Counted from the stretch's first letter, positions 1 to 7,836 are shown. The stretch is DNA of 8,789 nucleotides from Treponema sp. (GCA_031263265.1 JAISGE010000114.1:1-8789), one strand, 5' to 3'. The notes: generated by a model not told the origin, from the sequence alone. Program-made: numbers and translations.

Positions 1-448
1 TTTTTTAAAAGGCGGCTTATCGTCATGTGGGATATGGTATCCACATACTGTAATTCCACGCAGGTATCGGCCAATAATCTCAAGGTCCAGTTGCTATATC
101 CGGCAGGGGGGGTGCCGCAGGCCAGAGCGATGATACGGGCTTCCAGCTCTCCGGTTGCTTTGGGAGGTATCGGCGGGGTTTCCCGTTTTTTCCGTTGGAG
201 AAAAGCGGGAAGCTCTACTGCCGCTTCAAAATCCTTTTTTACATTTTGGACGGTCTGGCGGCTTACCCGATACGGTGTGCGATATTCGCTTCGGTATCCG
301 GTTTCCGGCTGTCTGAGGTATCGAGGGCAAGGATGATGGCTACCCGCTTTACTCATCTGACGCTCCTTTTCCCGGTTTTCGTAAACGTTTCAAGTTCCTG
401 CTGTTCTTCCGGCTTTAGCACAATGTTCCGTTCCATAAAAAACGCCAT
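1..448 (-). pseudogene. IS630-family transposase, N-terminal remnant (partial, disrupted)
   Basis: This is the start of a decayed IS630-type (Tc1/mariner-related) transposase read on the minus strand and running off the left edge. From ATG 448..446 (or the in-frame ATG 436..434) the reading begins MERNIVLKPEEQQELETF. It then meets an in-frame TGA at 355..353 and continues as VKRVAIILALDTSD. At about 268-264 one base appears lost in a GGG run, since the original frame hits TAA at 265..263. The shifted frame then reads VSRQTVQNVKKDFEAA and, further on, ALACGTPP, WTLRLLAD and ISHMTISRLLKK to base 1. These stretches match the helix-turn-helix and linker region at the N-terminus of IS630 transposases. 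The DDE catalytic core lies outside the window. With two lesions the copy is almost certainly inactive. The exact IS end was not located, though it should lie between about 450 and 540. The family call is from recognition, not a search. Confidence 0.82.
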
Positions 449-542
449 AAATAGAAAATCGTAGGGGAACCTTTGGCACTTTCTTTTACTTTTTCGACTT
501 ACAAGAAAATGCGGCTTAGCGGTACATCTTCCTGTACGGCAC

Positions 543-586
543 GGGTAATCATCCCTACAAGGCGGGTCACGTGTAGATGATTACCC
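543..586. repeat. Hairpin-forming inverted repeat downstream of the TPR gene
   Basis: Positions 543-553 (GGGTAATCATC) and 576-586 (GATGATTACCC) are perfect 11-bp inverted repeats. The stem continues inward with TACA 556-559 pairing TGTA 572-575 after a 2-nt bulge, leaving a 12-nt loop (560-571). It lies 17 bp past the stop of the minus-strand TPR gene, where a transcription terminator would be expected. No T-run follows on the minus strand, so it is not a classical intrinsic terminator. It could instead be an mRNA 3' stabilising structure, a protein-binding site, or debris of the mobile element to its left. The remainder of 449-602 shows only a short GTACA/TGTAC repeat (522-526/533-537) and no gene. 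Confidence 0.6.
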
Positions 587-602
587 GGTGTGCTCTTGCA
601 GT

Positions 603-1328
603 TTAGGATGGGCTGGTAAGCTGGAGGATGTGGTAGATCCTTGATGGGGTATCGCTCTGTATAAAGCGTTCCCGCTCTGCAGGGGGCAGGTATTCGGCCA
701 AGCGGGCCAGGTATTTCAGCAGATCCACCAGTGCAGAAACCTTAACCTCCAAATCCCAACTCGTGATTACCGGTACTTCGGCTGCTTCTTCAACCTGTTC
801 GCTGCGTTTATGCGCTTCATTTTTTTTGAGCGCCTGGCGTGCAGCTTCCTGTTCTACTAAAATCTGCTTTATCGTTTCCCGAATCTCAGGGTTACGGGAA
901 TTGAATTTGAGGGTAGCGCTTAATACCTCCAGGGCATTAGCATACCGGCCCTGTTTGCCAAGGAGTATTCCCAGCTTGTTTGCCGGTTTATACCATTCGG
1001 GCTTGCAGCGAAGCGCCTCCTGGTATTCAGCCGCGGCACGATTAAGTCGCCCCTGGGCCAGTAATACCGTCCCGTAGTTGTAGTGCAGCATCGCATTATC
1101 AGGGTCAAGAACTAAACCCCGGTGGAATAGGACGCAGCCCTGGTTGTATTTCTGTAGGATCCCATAGATGATTCCCAGCCCGTTGTAGGCCGGCACAGAC
1201 TGCGGATCCTTGTTCAGGATGGCCGTAAAGGTTTCCACCGCTTCCCGCAGCTTCCCTTGACCAAGGAAACCCAGGGCTTCTTCCACGTTGATTCCAGGTA
1301 CCGTATCCTTCTGTTCTGCCAACTTCAT
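603..1328 (-). CDS. TPR-repeat protein, cytoplasmic
   Basis: A 241-residue protein with about four tandem tetratricopeptide repeats at residues 13-45, 46-79, 80-113 and 114-147. The third is textbook: YNYGTVLLAQGRLNRAAAEY followed by EAL and a proline at the repeat boundary. TPR superhelices bind partner proteins, so a scaffold role is likely but the partner is not known. After the repeats comes a charged, probably helical segment (about 148-183, rich in E, K, Q and A). A C-terminal helical tail (about 190-235) follows, which I do not recognise. There is no signal peptide or membrane segment. The ATG (1328..1326) overlaps the TGA of the upstream LamG/FN3 gene as ATGA, with an AAGGA ribosome-binding site at 1340..1336 and a 7-nt spacer. 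This indicates translational coupling in one operon. The fold call is firm; the function is unknown. Confidence 0.85.
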   Translation of the reverse strand: MKLAEQKDTVPGINVEEALGFLGQGKLREAVETFTAILNKDPQSVPAYNGLGIIYGILQKYNQGCVLFHRGLVLDPDNAMLHYNYGTVLLAQGRLNRAAAEYQEALRCKPEWYKPANKLGILLGKQGRYANALEVLSATLKFNSRNPEIRETIKQILVEQEAARQALKKNEAHKRSEQVEEAAEVPVITSWDLEVKVSALVDLLKYLARLAEYLPPAERERFIQSDTPSRIYHILQLTSPS

Positions 1329-2929
1329 TCAACCATCCTTAAAGGTCGCGCCGAAATTTCCCGAGAAAACGCGCCGATATGCGTTGCTTCCTTGCGATCA
1401 TAAGCTGCTACGGCAAAATAGTATAGGGTACCGTTGTTGAGGCCGTCGATCCGTACCGCGGTCTGTTTTCCCACATTGATAGGAGAACCGCCGATGGCCG
1501 CCCCTTCTCCAAAATAATTCCCCGAAGCAGTACCATAGTACACCAAATAGCCGGCTACATCCGCGTCATTACTGGGTTTCCAGGAGAGTTCCACGGCACC
1601 GTCCTGGGCAATCGCCATAATCCCCGATGGCGGGGGCGGGGGTTCATCAGGCCGATAGTGTATCCGAATGGTATCCAGATAGGGGCTGGTCTCCCCATCC
1701 CCGCTGGGGTAAAACACCATGGCTAGCTGCACAAACCTACCATTGATTCCAGATAGGACGGTTCCAGGAACCAAGAGCCGCCAGGTGGAATCCGGGGAAA
1801 CCGCAGCGGCCCACTGATACGGAGAGTCTGCAGCACGGATAAAAAATTGGATGGCCGAATCATCGGAAAAAGAGAAGCCCTGCTGCCCGGCCCGTTCATT
1901 CTGAATCTTACCCACTGAGTTAGAGGTTCTGCCACCGGAGGCTTCCACCATGAAGATGCTCGTGTTGGTTTCCCCCAGATCCAGGACCTTGGTCTCGACC
2001 CGTCCGCCCTGAACCGGGTATTTTCGGATTACCGGATCAGTGATGAAACGACTGTAGAGCTTTACCTCATCCATCATCCCCACAAAGTGCTCTCCCAGGC
2101 TTAAGTTTCCCTCTTGGCCTATACGGGGATAGTAGATCTCAGCCCCTTCTCTACCACTGGCAGTAGCATAGGCAATGGCTTCAATATCCCCGTTGACCAG
2201 GTATTCCAAGAGTCCGGTATCTGCATCAAAACGGATGAGATGATGGCTCCAGGTTTGGGGAATCAGGGGCTTGGAACCTTCCAAAGAGATGCTGATCCTA
2301 TCGGTTGCGGCATTAACATAAAAGAAATCCAGGAAGTTCCACTGAAGCCGGTTTTTGGCAGCGATGCACTGAATCCGCTGCAAGACCGACTTTCCCGGGA
2401 CCTGCTGCTTAGAAGCTATCCAGGATAGGATCTGCTCCCCATTTTCCAGATTCATAGGAAAAAGCCAAAATTCGAAGGTAAAATCCCGGAGCACCTGCCC
2501 TGAAGTGAGCAAAGCTCCTTGCTGGGGGGTAATGACCAAGGGTACCGGCGCGCTGGCGAACTGACTCCCTGAGAAAAGGGCTGCGCCCATCCCAATCCGG
2601 GCAAAACGCCGGTCTGCGGGGTACAGCCCTTCTGAGGTGCTTACCCGGTAATGACCCACCCGGTCGCTAAAAAGCCCAGGTGCCCCTTCATCAAAGGACA
2701 GATCCATATCCAAGGAAGCGTCCCTATCCGAGTACAGGGCCGAAGCAAGTATCAATACCGGATAAGGCCTTATGGAAGATACTTCGGTGATACCTATGCG
2801 GTTCTCTACCATATTCCAGCTTGCCCCGCCGCCGATAAGCAAGGTCTTCTCCCCTATCCCATAGAGCTGGGGGGAAATCAGCGCCAGGGTATACAAGAAC
2901 AGCCCCATAAGGGACCTTATACCTTTCAT
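1325..2929 (-). CDS. Exported LamG-like / fibronectin type III domain protein
   Basis: With the ATG at 2929 the product is 534 residues. It begins with a signal peptide: MKGIR, then a hydrophobic stretch SLMGLFLYTLALIS, then a likely cleavage site near residue 22-24. Residues about 150-296 look like a LamG/concanavalin A-like jelly roll (FTFEFWLFPM near the start, MDEVKLYSRF at its end). Residues about 310-425 form a second beta-rich module ending SPYLDTIRIHY, a pattern common in bacterial surface proteins. A PPPPP linker (430-434) leads into a fibronectin type III domain at about 436-530 (VELSWKPSNDADVAGYLVYY). Such modules bind carbohydrate or protein outside the cytoplasm, so a periplasmic or surface role is inferred. 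No catalytic motif was recognised. The frame stays open to 3073, and ATGs at 2962, 2950 and 2908 are alternatives. 2929 gives the best signal peptide, but no start has a strong ribosome-binding site. It is coupled by ATGA to the downstream TPR gene. Confidence 0.75.
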   Translation of the reverse strand: MKGIRSLMGLFLYTLALISPQLYGIGEKTLLIGGGASWNMVENRIGITEVSSIRPYPVLILASALYSDRDASLDMDLSFDEGAPGLFSDRVGHYRVSTSEGLYPADRRFARIGMGAALFSGSQFASAPVPLVITPQQGALLTSGQVLRDFTFEFWLFPMNLENGEQILSWIASKQQVPGKSVLQRIQCIAAKNRLQWNFLDFFYVNAATDRISISLEGSKPLIPQTWSHHLIRFDADTGLLEYLVNGDIEAIAYATASGREGAEIYYPRIGQEGNLSLGEHFVGMMDEVKLYSRFITDPVIRKYPVQGGRVETKVLDLGETNTSIFMVEASGGRTSNSVGKIQNERAGQQGFSFSDDSAIQFFIRAADSPYQWAAAVSPDSTWRLLVPGTVLSGINGRFVQLAMVFYPSGDGETSPYLDTIRIHYRPDEPPPPPSGIMAIAQDGAVELSWKPSNDADVAGYLVYYGTASGNYFGEGAAIGGSPINVGKQTAVRIDGLNNGTLYYFAVAAYDRKEATHIGAFSREISARPLRMVE

Positions 2930-2994
2930 CCCTACATTCTTTATGTTCATAGTTACTTTCATAGCTGGTTTTACCGGTAATTGCAATTGATTCG

Positions 2995-3025
2995 TTGCAT
3001 TGTTCCCTGTTATTATGAGTATAAT
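2995..3025 (+). promoter_or_regulatory. Putative sigma70-type promoter for uvrC
   Basis: A perfect TATAAT lies at 3020-3025, with a TTGCAT at 2995-3000 as a possible -35 box. The 19-bp spacer is longer than ideal. An alternative pairing is TTGATT 2987-2992 with TATTAT 3011-3016 and an 18-bp spacer. Either would give a leader of about 70-80 nt before the uvrC ATG at 3101. The same AT-rich stretch must also drive the divergent LamG/TPR unit, but no convincing minus-strand -35/-10 pair was found. Confidence 0.45.
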
Positions 3026-3100
3026 ACGGTATGAAAAACCATATATCCCACACAAAGCATCAAAAAACGTCAATACAGACTCTTTTATGTATCGGTAGAA

Positions 3101-5059
3101 ATGGCTATGAATCCAACGGGGTTTAAGGAGAATTCAGAAAATTATGGGGCCCTCAAAGCCACAGCCCATGAAGCTCCTCGTGAACCGGGGGTGTACCTGT
3201 GGCGGGATGAGGAGAACTGCATCATTTATGTGGGTAAAGCCCGGGTATTGCGAAACCGGCTCACGTCTTATTTTTCAGGGACTAAGGATCCCAAGACCGA
3301 AGCCCTCTTACGCCACGCCCGATCCATTGAAACCATCATCGTAGCGAATGAATACGAGGCCCTGCTCCTGGAAAATACCCTCATCAAACAACATGCCCCT
3401 AAATACAACATCGACCTCAAGGACGGCAAGACCTATCCTGTGATCCGGATCACCGGGGAGCCGTTTCCCCGGGTGTTCAAGACTCGGCATATTATTGCCG
3501 ATACCTCTCAGTACTTCGGGCCCTTTCCTCAGGTTCATGCAGTGGATACCCTCTTGGCTTGTATCGACAAGCTCTTTCCCCTGCGGAAGTGCCGGGTTTT
3601 TCGGAAGCGGGGGGCCCCCTGCATGTATTACCATATTGGCCGCTGCCTGGGTCCTTGCAGCGGTATTATCAGCGAAGAAGCCTACCAGGTTCAGGTAGCA
3701 CGGGTTCGGCAACTACTATCCAACGAAGGATCCGCGCTCATCATGGACCTGAGCGCTCAGATGCATGCTGAGGCTGCGGCCCTGCGCTTTGAACAAGCGG
3801 TCAAGTTTAGGGATACGATTAAGGCTCTGGAGGAACTCACCACTCATGCCCTGGTAGACTTCGACCCTGAAGCCCGGGATTATATTGCCTGGGCAAGTGA
3901 AGGGGTTCTCAGTACGTTTACGGTTTTTTCCCTGCGGGGAGGCAAGATGATTGGCCGGGACCTTTTCCGGACCCGTTCTGCAGCCCGGGAAGCGGAATCT
4001 TTGGAAACCTTTGTTGCGGCTTACTACACTCCCGATAGACCCCCGCCGCCCCAGATCTACCTGGCGCCCTGGAGCGAGATGCCTTGGGCTGAAAACGAGG
4101 CAGATCCGGATTTTCAGCGCCTCTGCCACTGGTTTGCAGGACAATTCGGGTATACACCGGTCATCTGTTCCCCGTCCTCTGCACCAGCACGCCGCCACGG
4201 GGCGATCTTGGCTATGGCCCGGAACAATGCCCAGGAAGACCTCCGGCTCAGGTTAAAAGCCCGGGGAGCCGGGCCTGCCCTAGACGAACTCATGCAGGTC
4301 CTGGGACTGAAACGGAGACCGGAACGGATCGAAGGTTTTGATATTGCCCAACTCCAGGGCAGACACCCGGTGGCTTCGCTTATTTCCTTTAAGGATGGGA
4401 GGCCGGATCGGAAGAACTACCGGCACTTTAAGCTGCGTACCGTGGTGGGGGTGGTGGATGATTTTGCGGCCATGCGGGAAGTAGTACAGCGCCGCTATAG
4501 CCGACTAGTCCGGGAAGGAAAGGACCTGCCGGATATGGTGCTCATTGACGGCGGTATCGGTCAGGTGAACGCTGCCAAGGGAGTGCTGGATACCTTGGGG
4601 CTGGACTGCGATGTGGTGGGCCTTGCCAAACGGGATGAAGAACTCTGGCTCCCCCACAAGTCCACACCCATCCGGCTTTCCAAACGCTCCGAGGCGCTCA
4701 AGGTTTTGCAATTTCTGCGGGATGAGACCCACCGGTTTGCCACCTCCTTTAACCAGCGGCTGCGTTCAGAAGACCTGTTCTTTCCTATCCTGGAATCCGT
4801 AGAGGGTATTGGCTCTAAACGGGCAGCGCGTATTATGAAAGCCTACGGCACGATAGCGGCCATAGCCGCAGCAGATCCCCTGAGCATGGCTCAAACTTGC
4901 CGGATCAGTGAAGCCCAAGCCAAGACGATCCGGGTAGCCGCAGCCCTCGCCCAAGAAGACCAGGACGCGGCCAAGAAACGCCTCTATACCCCTGGAGCCG
5001 GCGTACAAGCCGCAGCCGAAGCTGCCGTGGACTATCCTTCTCAACCTTCGGTAAGCTAA
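3101..5059 (+). CDS. uvrC: UvrABC system protein C, excinuclease subunit
   Basis: UvrC makes both incisions around a bulky DNA lesion after UvrA/UvrB damage recognition. The 652 residues match the usual family length. The N-terminal GIY-YIG nuclease (about 28-105) shows GVY 30-32, YVG 43-45, Arg53 and Glu91, equivalent to the catalytic residues known from Thermotoga UvrC. Cysteines 164, 174, 182 and 186 match the four that bind an iron-sulfur cluster in E. coli UvrC. A UVR motif for UvrB contact lies at about 216-250. The C-terminal RNase H-like nuclease has Asp414 (EGFDIAQLQG) and Asp483 (VLIDGGIGQ). A helix-hairpin-helix (ESVEGIGSKRAARIMKAYG) is near 565-583, followed by an Ala-rich tail. 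ATG 3101 is the first start; its ribosome-binding site is weak (GGTAG), and ATG 3107 is a close alternative. The gene stands alone on the plus strand and converges with rpiA 25 bp beyond its stop. Confidence 0.97.
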   Translation: MAMNPTGFKENSENYGALKATAHEAPREPGVYLWRDEENCIIYVGKARVLRNRLTSYFSGTKDPKTEALLRHARSIETIIVANEYEALLLENTLIKQHAPKYNIDLKDGKTYPVIRITGEPFPRVFKTRHIIADTSQYFGPFPQVHAVDTLLACIDKLFPLRKCRVFRKRGAPCMYYHIGRCLGPCSGIISEEAYQVQVARVRQLLSNEGSALIMDLSAQMHAEAAALRFEQAVKFRDTIKALEELTTHALVDFDPEARDYIAWASEGVLSTFTVFSLRGGKMIGRDLFRTRSAAREAESLETFVAAYYTPDRPPPPQIYLAPWSEMPWAENEADPDFQRLCHWFAGQFGYTPVICSPSSAPARRHGAILAMARNNAQEDLRLRLKARGAGPALDELMQVLGLKRRPERIEGFDIAQLQGRHPVASLISFKDGRPDRKNYRHFKLRTVVGVVDDFAAMREVVQRRYSRLVREGKDLPDMVLIDGGIGQVNAAKGVLDTLGLDCDVVGLAKRDEELWLPHKSTPIRLSKRSEALKVLQFLRDETHRFATSFNQRLRSEDLFFPILESVEGIGSKRAARIMKAYGTIAAIAAADPLSMAQTCRISEAQAKTIRVAAALAQEDQDAAKKRLYTPGAGVQAAAEAAVDYPSQPSVS

Positions 5060-5084
5060 CCATGATCCAGAAAAACCGCCTCCC

Positions 5085-5786
5085 TTATTCCCGGATATCC
5101 AGGGTACCATCGGAACGGCCGATAAAAACCCGGGGACGCAGCCGGGTAAAAAAGCCGTTTTCGACCACCCCGGGGATCTGGTTCAGTTCTCGTTCAAGGA
5201 CAGGAGGATCCACCGGGTTCTGAAACCGTATATCCAGGAGGAAGTTGCCATGTTCGGTGATAACCGGCCCTGCTTTACGTACCGCCTCCCGGAGCTGCAC
5301 TACCACGGCCAGGGCTTCCAGGGTTTTCATTACCGGAACCCGGGCTTCAGGAATAAGCTCCAGGGGTACGGGAAACTGCAAGCCCAGGTGTTCCACTTGC
5401 TTGGACTCATCCACCACAATGGCATAAGAAGCCGATGCATAGGCCACAATTTTTTCCAAGAGCAAGGCCCCACCGCCGCCTTTAATGCAGTAATGCCGGC
5501 CATCTACCTCGTCTGCTCCATCTATGGTGAGGTCCAAGGTTCCGCCTATTTCCTGGGAATTCAGGGTGAACAGGGGTATACCCCAGCGTTCACAGGCAAT
5601 AAGCGTCTGATAGCTTGTGGGAACCGCCCGAATATCCTTCAAAGTCCCTGCACGGAGTAAGCTACCGATATGCTGAACCGCATGGATAGCGGTTGACCCG
5701 GTACCGAGCCCAAGTTTCATGCCGCTTCTGACTAGGGCGTCTACCGCCCCTTTACCGGCCATTTCTTTGATACCCTGTTGATCCAT
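5085..5786 (-). CDS. rpiA: Ribose-5-phosphate isomerase A
   Basis: RpiA interconverts ribose-5-phosphate and ribulose-5-phosphate in the non-oxidative pentose-phosphate pathway in the cytoplasm. From ATG 5786 the protein is 233 residues, close to the family norm. It carries the phosphate-binding loop GLGTGSTA (26-33), DGADEVD (89-95) with Asp89 and Asp92, and KGGGGALLLEK (102-112) with Lys102 and Glu111. These are the equivalents of the E. coli catalytic residues Asp81, Asp84, Lys94 and Glu103. VVDESK and HGNFLLDIRF follow. A GTG at 5816 would add ten residues and leave only 3 bp after the aroDE stop. ATG 5786 is preferred because its N-terminus aligns in length with E. coli RpiA, but the choice is not certain. 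It is the last gene of the minus-strand unit behind aroDE. Its 3' end faces the uvrC 3' end, with no obvious intrinsic terminator in the 25-bp gap. Confidence 0.96.
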   Translation of the reverse strand: MDQQGIKEMAGKGAVDALVRSGMKLGLGTGSTAIHAVQHIGSLLRAGTLKDIRAVPTSYQTLIACERWGIPLFTLNSQEIGGTLDLTIDGADEVDGRHYCIKGGGGALLLEKIVAYASASYAIVVDESKQVEHLGLQFPVPLELIPEARVPVMKTLEALAVVVQLREAVRKAGPVITEHGNFLLDIRFQNPVDPPVLERELNQIPGVVENGFFTRLRPRVFIGRSDGTLDIRE

Positions 5787-5819
5787 AATCTCTACCGTCT
5801 CTACCTTACCCAGCACGCC

Positions 5820-7328
5820 TTAAAAATGCATTCGGGACATGAGATGCTGGGGAAATTCACGGCCCATAAAATAGTGGTATTGTAATTGGGCTTGCCTTAT
5901 GAGCATGGCATAGCCATTTAAAACCCGGCAGCCTGCTGCTTCAGCCCGTTGCAAACAGGCAGTCCGTTCCGGTTTATAGATCAGATCCATAACCACTTCC
6001 TTGCCGGAAAACGTATACAATGCCAATGGGTCTGCCGCGGCGTGTCCTTCCATACCTGCGGAAGTGGTCTGGATGATGATATCCCCATACTTATCCATAA
6101 GCCCGATACCCTGATTATCCAGAGGCCCCCAGGCAGCTCGGTATGGGGCAGCCACATCCCTGGCCCGCAACACATTACGATTGAGGACAAGAGCCTTCCC
6201 ATGCAGCCTATGTACCTCCGCAAGCACTGCCCGGGCTGCTCCTCCCGCGCCGATGATGGTAAGCCGTGTACCTTTTAAGGTTTTCTTCCCGATAAAACTA
6301 AGCAGCGTATCGGAAAACCCTGGGGCATCAGTATTGAAACCGAGCCAGCCTTCTGCACTGGATACCAGAGTATTACAGGCCCCGATGGATCTTACTTCTG
6401 GGGATGTTTGGGTGAGATAGGGGAGGATACTTTCCTTATGGGGGACCGTTACCGAGGCACCGATCATGCCCAATGCGTTTGCTAATGCTATAAAAGACCG
6501 GATATCATCAGTGGGGAAAGGTACATAAACCGCATCGGTATGCTCGAGGTTGAAGAGGGTATTAAAAAAGGGCGGGCTGAAGGTTGCGATAAGGGGAAAC
6601 CCGGTAATCCCAAAGATCCGGGTTTTATGGGTAATATCCCGGAACCGGTACAGTTCCGCGAGTACTTTGGGGTCAAGCTGCCCAGGAGCCGCGGCAGGCA
6701 GATCCGGATCTCCTTGCACGGTCGTATAGGATATCTGGGAACCCAGGTGTTCCGCGAGGATCCTGGTGGGAATACCAAAATTTCCCATGCCAAGGAGAAT
6801 TTTATCCATATCCATAGTTTCCCGGCCCACGTTGAATAGGCGTACTACATCCTCAAGGGAATGGGGCATCACCGCTACTTTAACCAGTTCATCCCCGATA
6901 TGGCGTAAACTCTGGAGGCGTTCTACCAGATTATCATCCACTCCCTCGATATTATGATAGGAACGGATAATCCTGGTTCCGAAGGTCCGGGCCGCCTCTT
7001 CCAAACCGGGCACGTTCAGGTACTCTTCTATATCCACATAGGCAAAATTATGGCGCCTATCCGCATCAGCAAAGGCAAGGGCCTTGGACAAGAGACTGAT
7101 CCGGGAACCTTCACCGCCTATAAACTGACCGCCATCCTGCTCCCGCCGGATGGTTAAAATAACCGGCAGATCCACCATAGGGGGAAAACGCCGGATGAGC
7201 AGCCGCTCATCCGCCTCAAGGCAATCCACCCGCAGTTCTACCAGATCCACATACTTCCGGTATGTTTCCAGCAACGCCACATCCTGGCTCAGGGTCTTTC
7301 CAGTCAAACAAAGGCATATTTTTGCCAT
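5820..7328 (-). CDS. aroDE: Bifunctional 3-dehydroquinate dehydratase (type I) / shikimate dehydrogenase fusion
   Basis: A 502-residue fusion carrying two successive shikimate-pathway steps: dehydroquinate to dehydroshikimate, then NADPH reduction to shikimate. Residues about 1-230 are a type I dehydroquinase. ELRVD (31-35) binds substrate, and the catalytic pair is His125 (IRSYHNIEG) and the Schiff-base Lys150 (ELVKVAVMP). GNFGIPTR and APGQ (214-217) complete the site. Residues about 237-495 are shikimate dehydrogenase: VTVPHK (catalytic Lys298), IGACNTLV (Asn319), GFNTDAPG (catalytic Asp334), the nucleotide-binding loop GAGGAARA (360-367), TTSAGM, and NGYAMLIRQAQLQ at the C-terminus. The usual shikimate-binding HSxSP reads ATFSP (248-252), so His is replaced by Ala and the first Ser by Thr. 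The same domain order is known from plants and Chlamydia. The start has a strong ribosome-binding site, and the gene sits between a small exported-protein gene and rpiA. Confidence 0.95.
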   Translation of the reverse strand: MAKICLCLTGKTLSQDVALLETYRKYVDLVELRVDCLEADERLLIRRFPPMVDLPVILTIRREQDGGQFIGGEGSRISLLSKALAFADADRRHNFAYVDIEEYLNVPGLEEAARTFGTRIIRSYHNIEGVDDNLVERLQSLRHIGDELVKVAVMPHSLEDVVRLFNVGRETMDMDKILLGMGNFGIPTRILAEHLGSQISYTTVQGDPDLPAAAPGQLDPKVLAELYRFRDITHKTRIFGITGFPLIATFSPPFFNTLFNLEHTDAVYVPFPTDDIRSFIALANALGMIGASVTVPHKESILPYLTQTSPEVRSIGACNTLVSSAEGWLGFNTDAPGFSDTLLSFIGKKTLKGTRLTIIGAGGAARAVLAEVHRLHGKALVLNRNVLRARDVAAPYRAAWGPLDNQGIGLMDKYGDIIIQTTSAGMEGHAAADPLALYTFSGKEVVMDLIYKPERTACLQRAEAAGCRVLNGYAMLIRQAQLQYHYFMGREFPQHLMSRMHF

Positions 7329-7333
7329 AGGCT

Positions 7334-7340
7334 CTCCTTT
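7334..7340 (-). promoter_or_regulatory. aroDE ribosome-binding site overlapping the upstream stop
   Basis: On the minus strand AAAGGAG (7340..7334) sits 5 nt before the aroDE ATG (7328..7326). It shares bases with the TAA stop (7341..7339) of the preceding gene. This fixes the aroDE start and implies that ribosomes finishing the upstream gene can pass directly to aroDE. Confidence 0.85.
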
Positions 7341-7836
7341 AAAAGTCCGGACGGTAGATAAAAATGGCGGATATTAGCCCAACGCTGTCAATATTGAGGC
7401 GGAGCATGAGCGGCCAGGAGTAGCCGCGCAGGGGTATAAGAAAATAATCCCGGTATATTTGGGTGCCTTCCCCCAAAATCCAGGATATCGATGTCAGATT
7501 ATCTCCAATGTGGATACCATAGGCGGTTTTGACCTGGATCTGCCAAATCCGATCTTTATATATATAGAAATCCCCCGCTTCATAGGTAAAGACCACATCA
7601 TCCTGCCATGTTTCCATGCCCCGGACCGCATACACTGATTGAGGAGGGCCGAACCGGGAAATAAGTCCTTCCAAGGTTAAACCGACAACAGAGGAAATAT
7701 CCTCAAGCTCGGCGCTGGTATCCGGCTTAATGATACCAGAAGACCGCCGCTCTACGTCCCCCTCCTGGGCTTCTAGTTCAGAAACCACAAGGCATAAGCA
7801 AAAAAAGAAAATCCCCCGCAATTGGGTATACCGCAT
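7339..7836 (-). CDS. Small exported protein of unknown function
   Basis: From ATG 7836 the product is 165 residues. It opens with a signal peptide: MRYTQLR, hydrophobic GIFFFCLCLVV, and probable cleavage after LEAQ (about 24). There is no lipobox, so it is probably a soluble periplasmic protein. The mature part contains two regions that look alike in outline, GLTLEGLISRFGPP and GIHIGDNLTSISWILGEG, each followed by beta-strand patterns with aromatic residues. This suggests two small SmpA/BamE-like alpha-beta units. That similarity is by eye and weak. No catalytic residues were recognised. The frame stays open upstream to 8082, but that extension crosses the repeat-rich intergenic element and precedes the signal peptide, so the shorter start is preferred. 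No clear ribosome-binding site precedes 7836. The stop overlaps the aroDE ribosome-binding site, indicating one operon. Confidence 0.62.
   Translation of the reverse strand: MRYTQLRGIFFFCLCLVVSELEAQEGDVERRSSGIIKPDTSAELEDISSVVGLTLEGLISRFGPPQSVYAVRGMETWQDDVVFTYEAGDFYIYKDRIWQIQVKTAYGIHIGDNLTSISWILGEGTQIYRDYFLIPLRGYSWPLMLRLNIDSVGLISAIFIYRPDF

Noticed and set aside
25..464. Two plus-strand open frames at 25-336 and 195-464
   Set aside because: They are antisense to the IS630 transposase remnant, whose minus-strand translation has clear family similarity.
2930..3073. Upstream extension of the LamG/FN3 protein to 3073
   Set aside because: The added residues precede the signal peptide and overlap the divergent promoter region of uvrC.
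3125..3344. AAGGAG at 3125-3130 followed by ATG 3144, a 66-codon frame
   Set aside because: This ATG is out of frame with uvrC, the frame overlaps the GIY-YIG domain, and the product resembles nothing known.
3308..4198. Long antisense frames within uvrC (3308-3712, 3716-4198)
   Set aside because: They are shadow frames of a highly conserved gene in G+C-rich sequence, with no domain recognised and no start signals.
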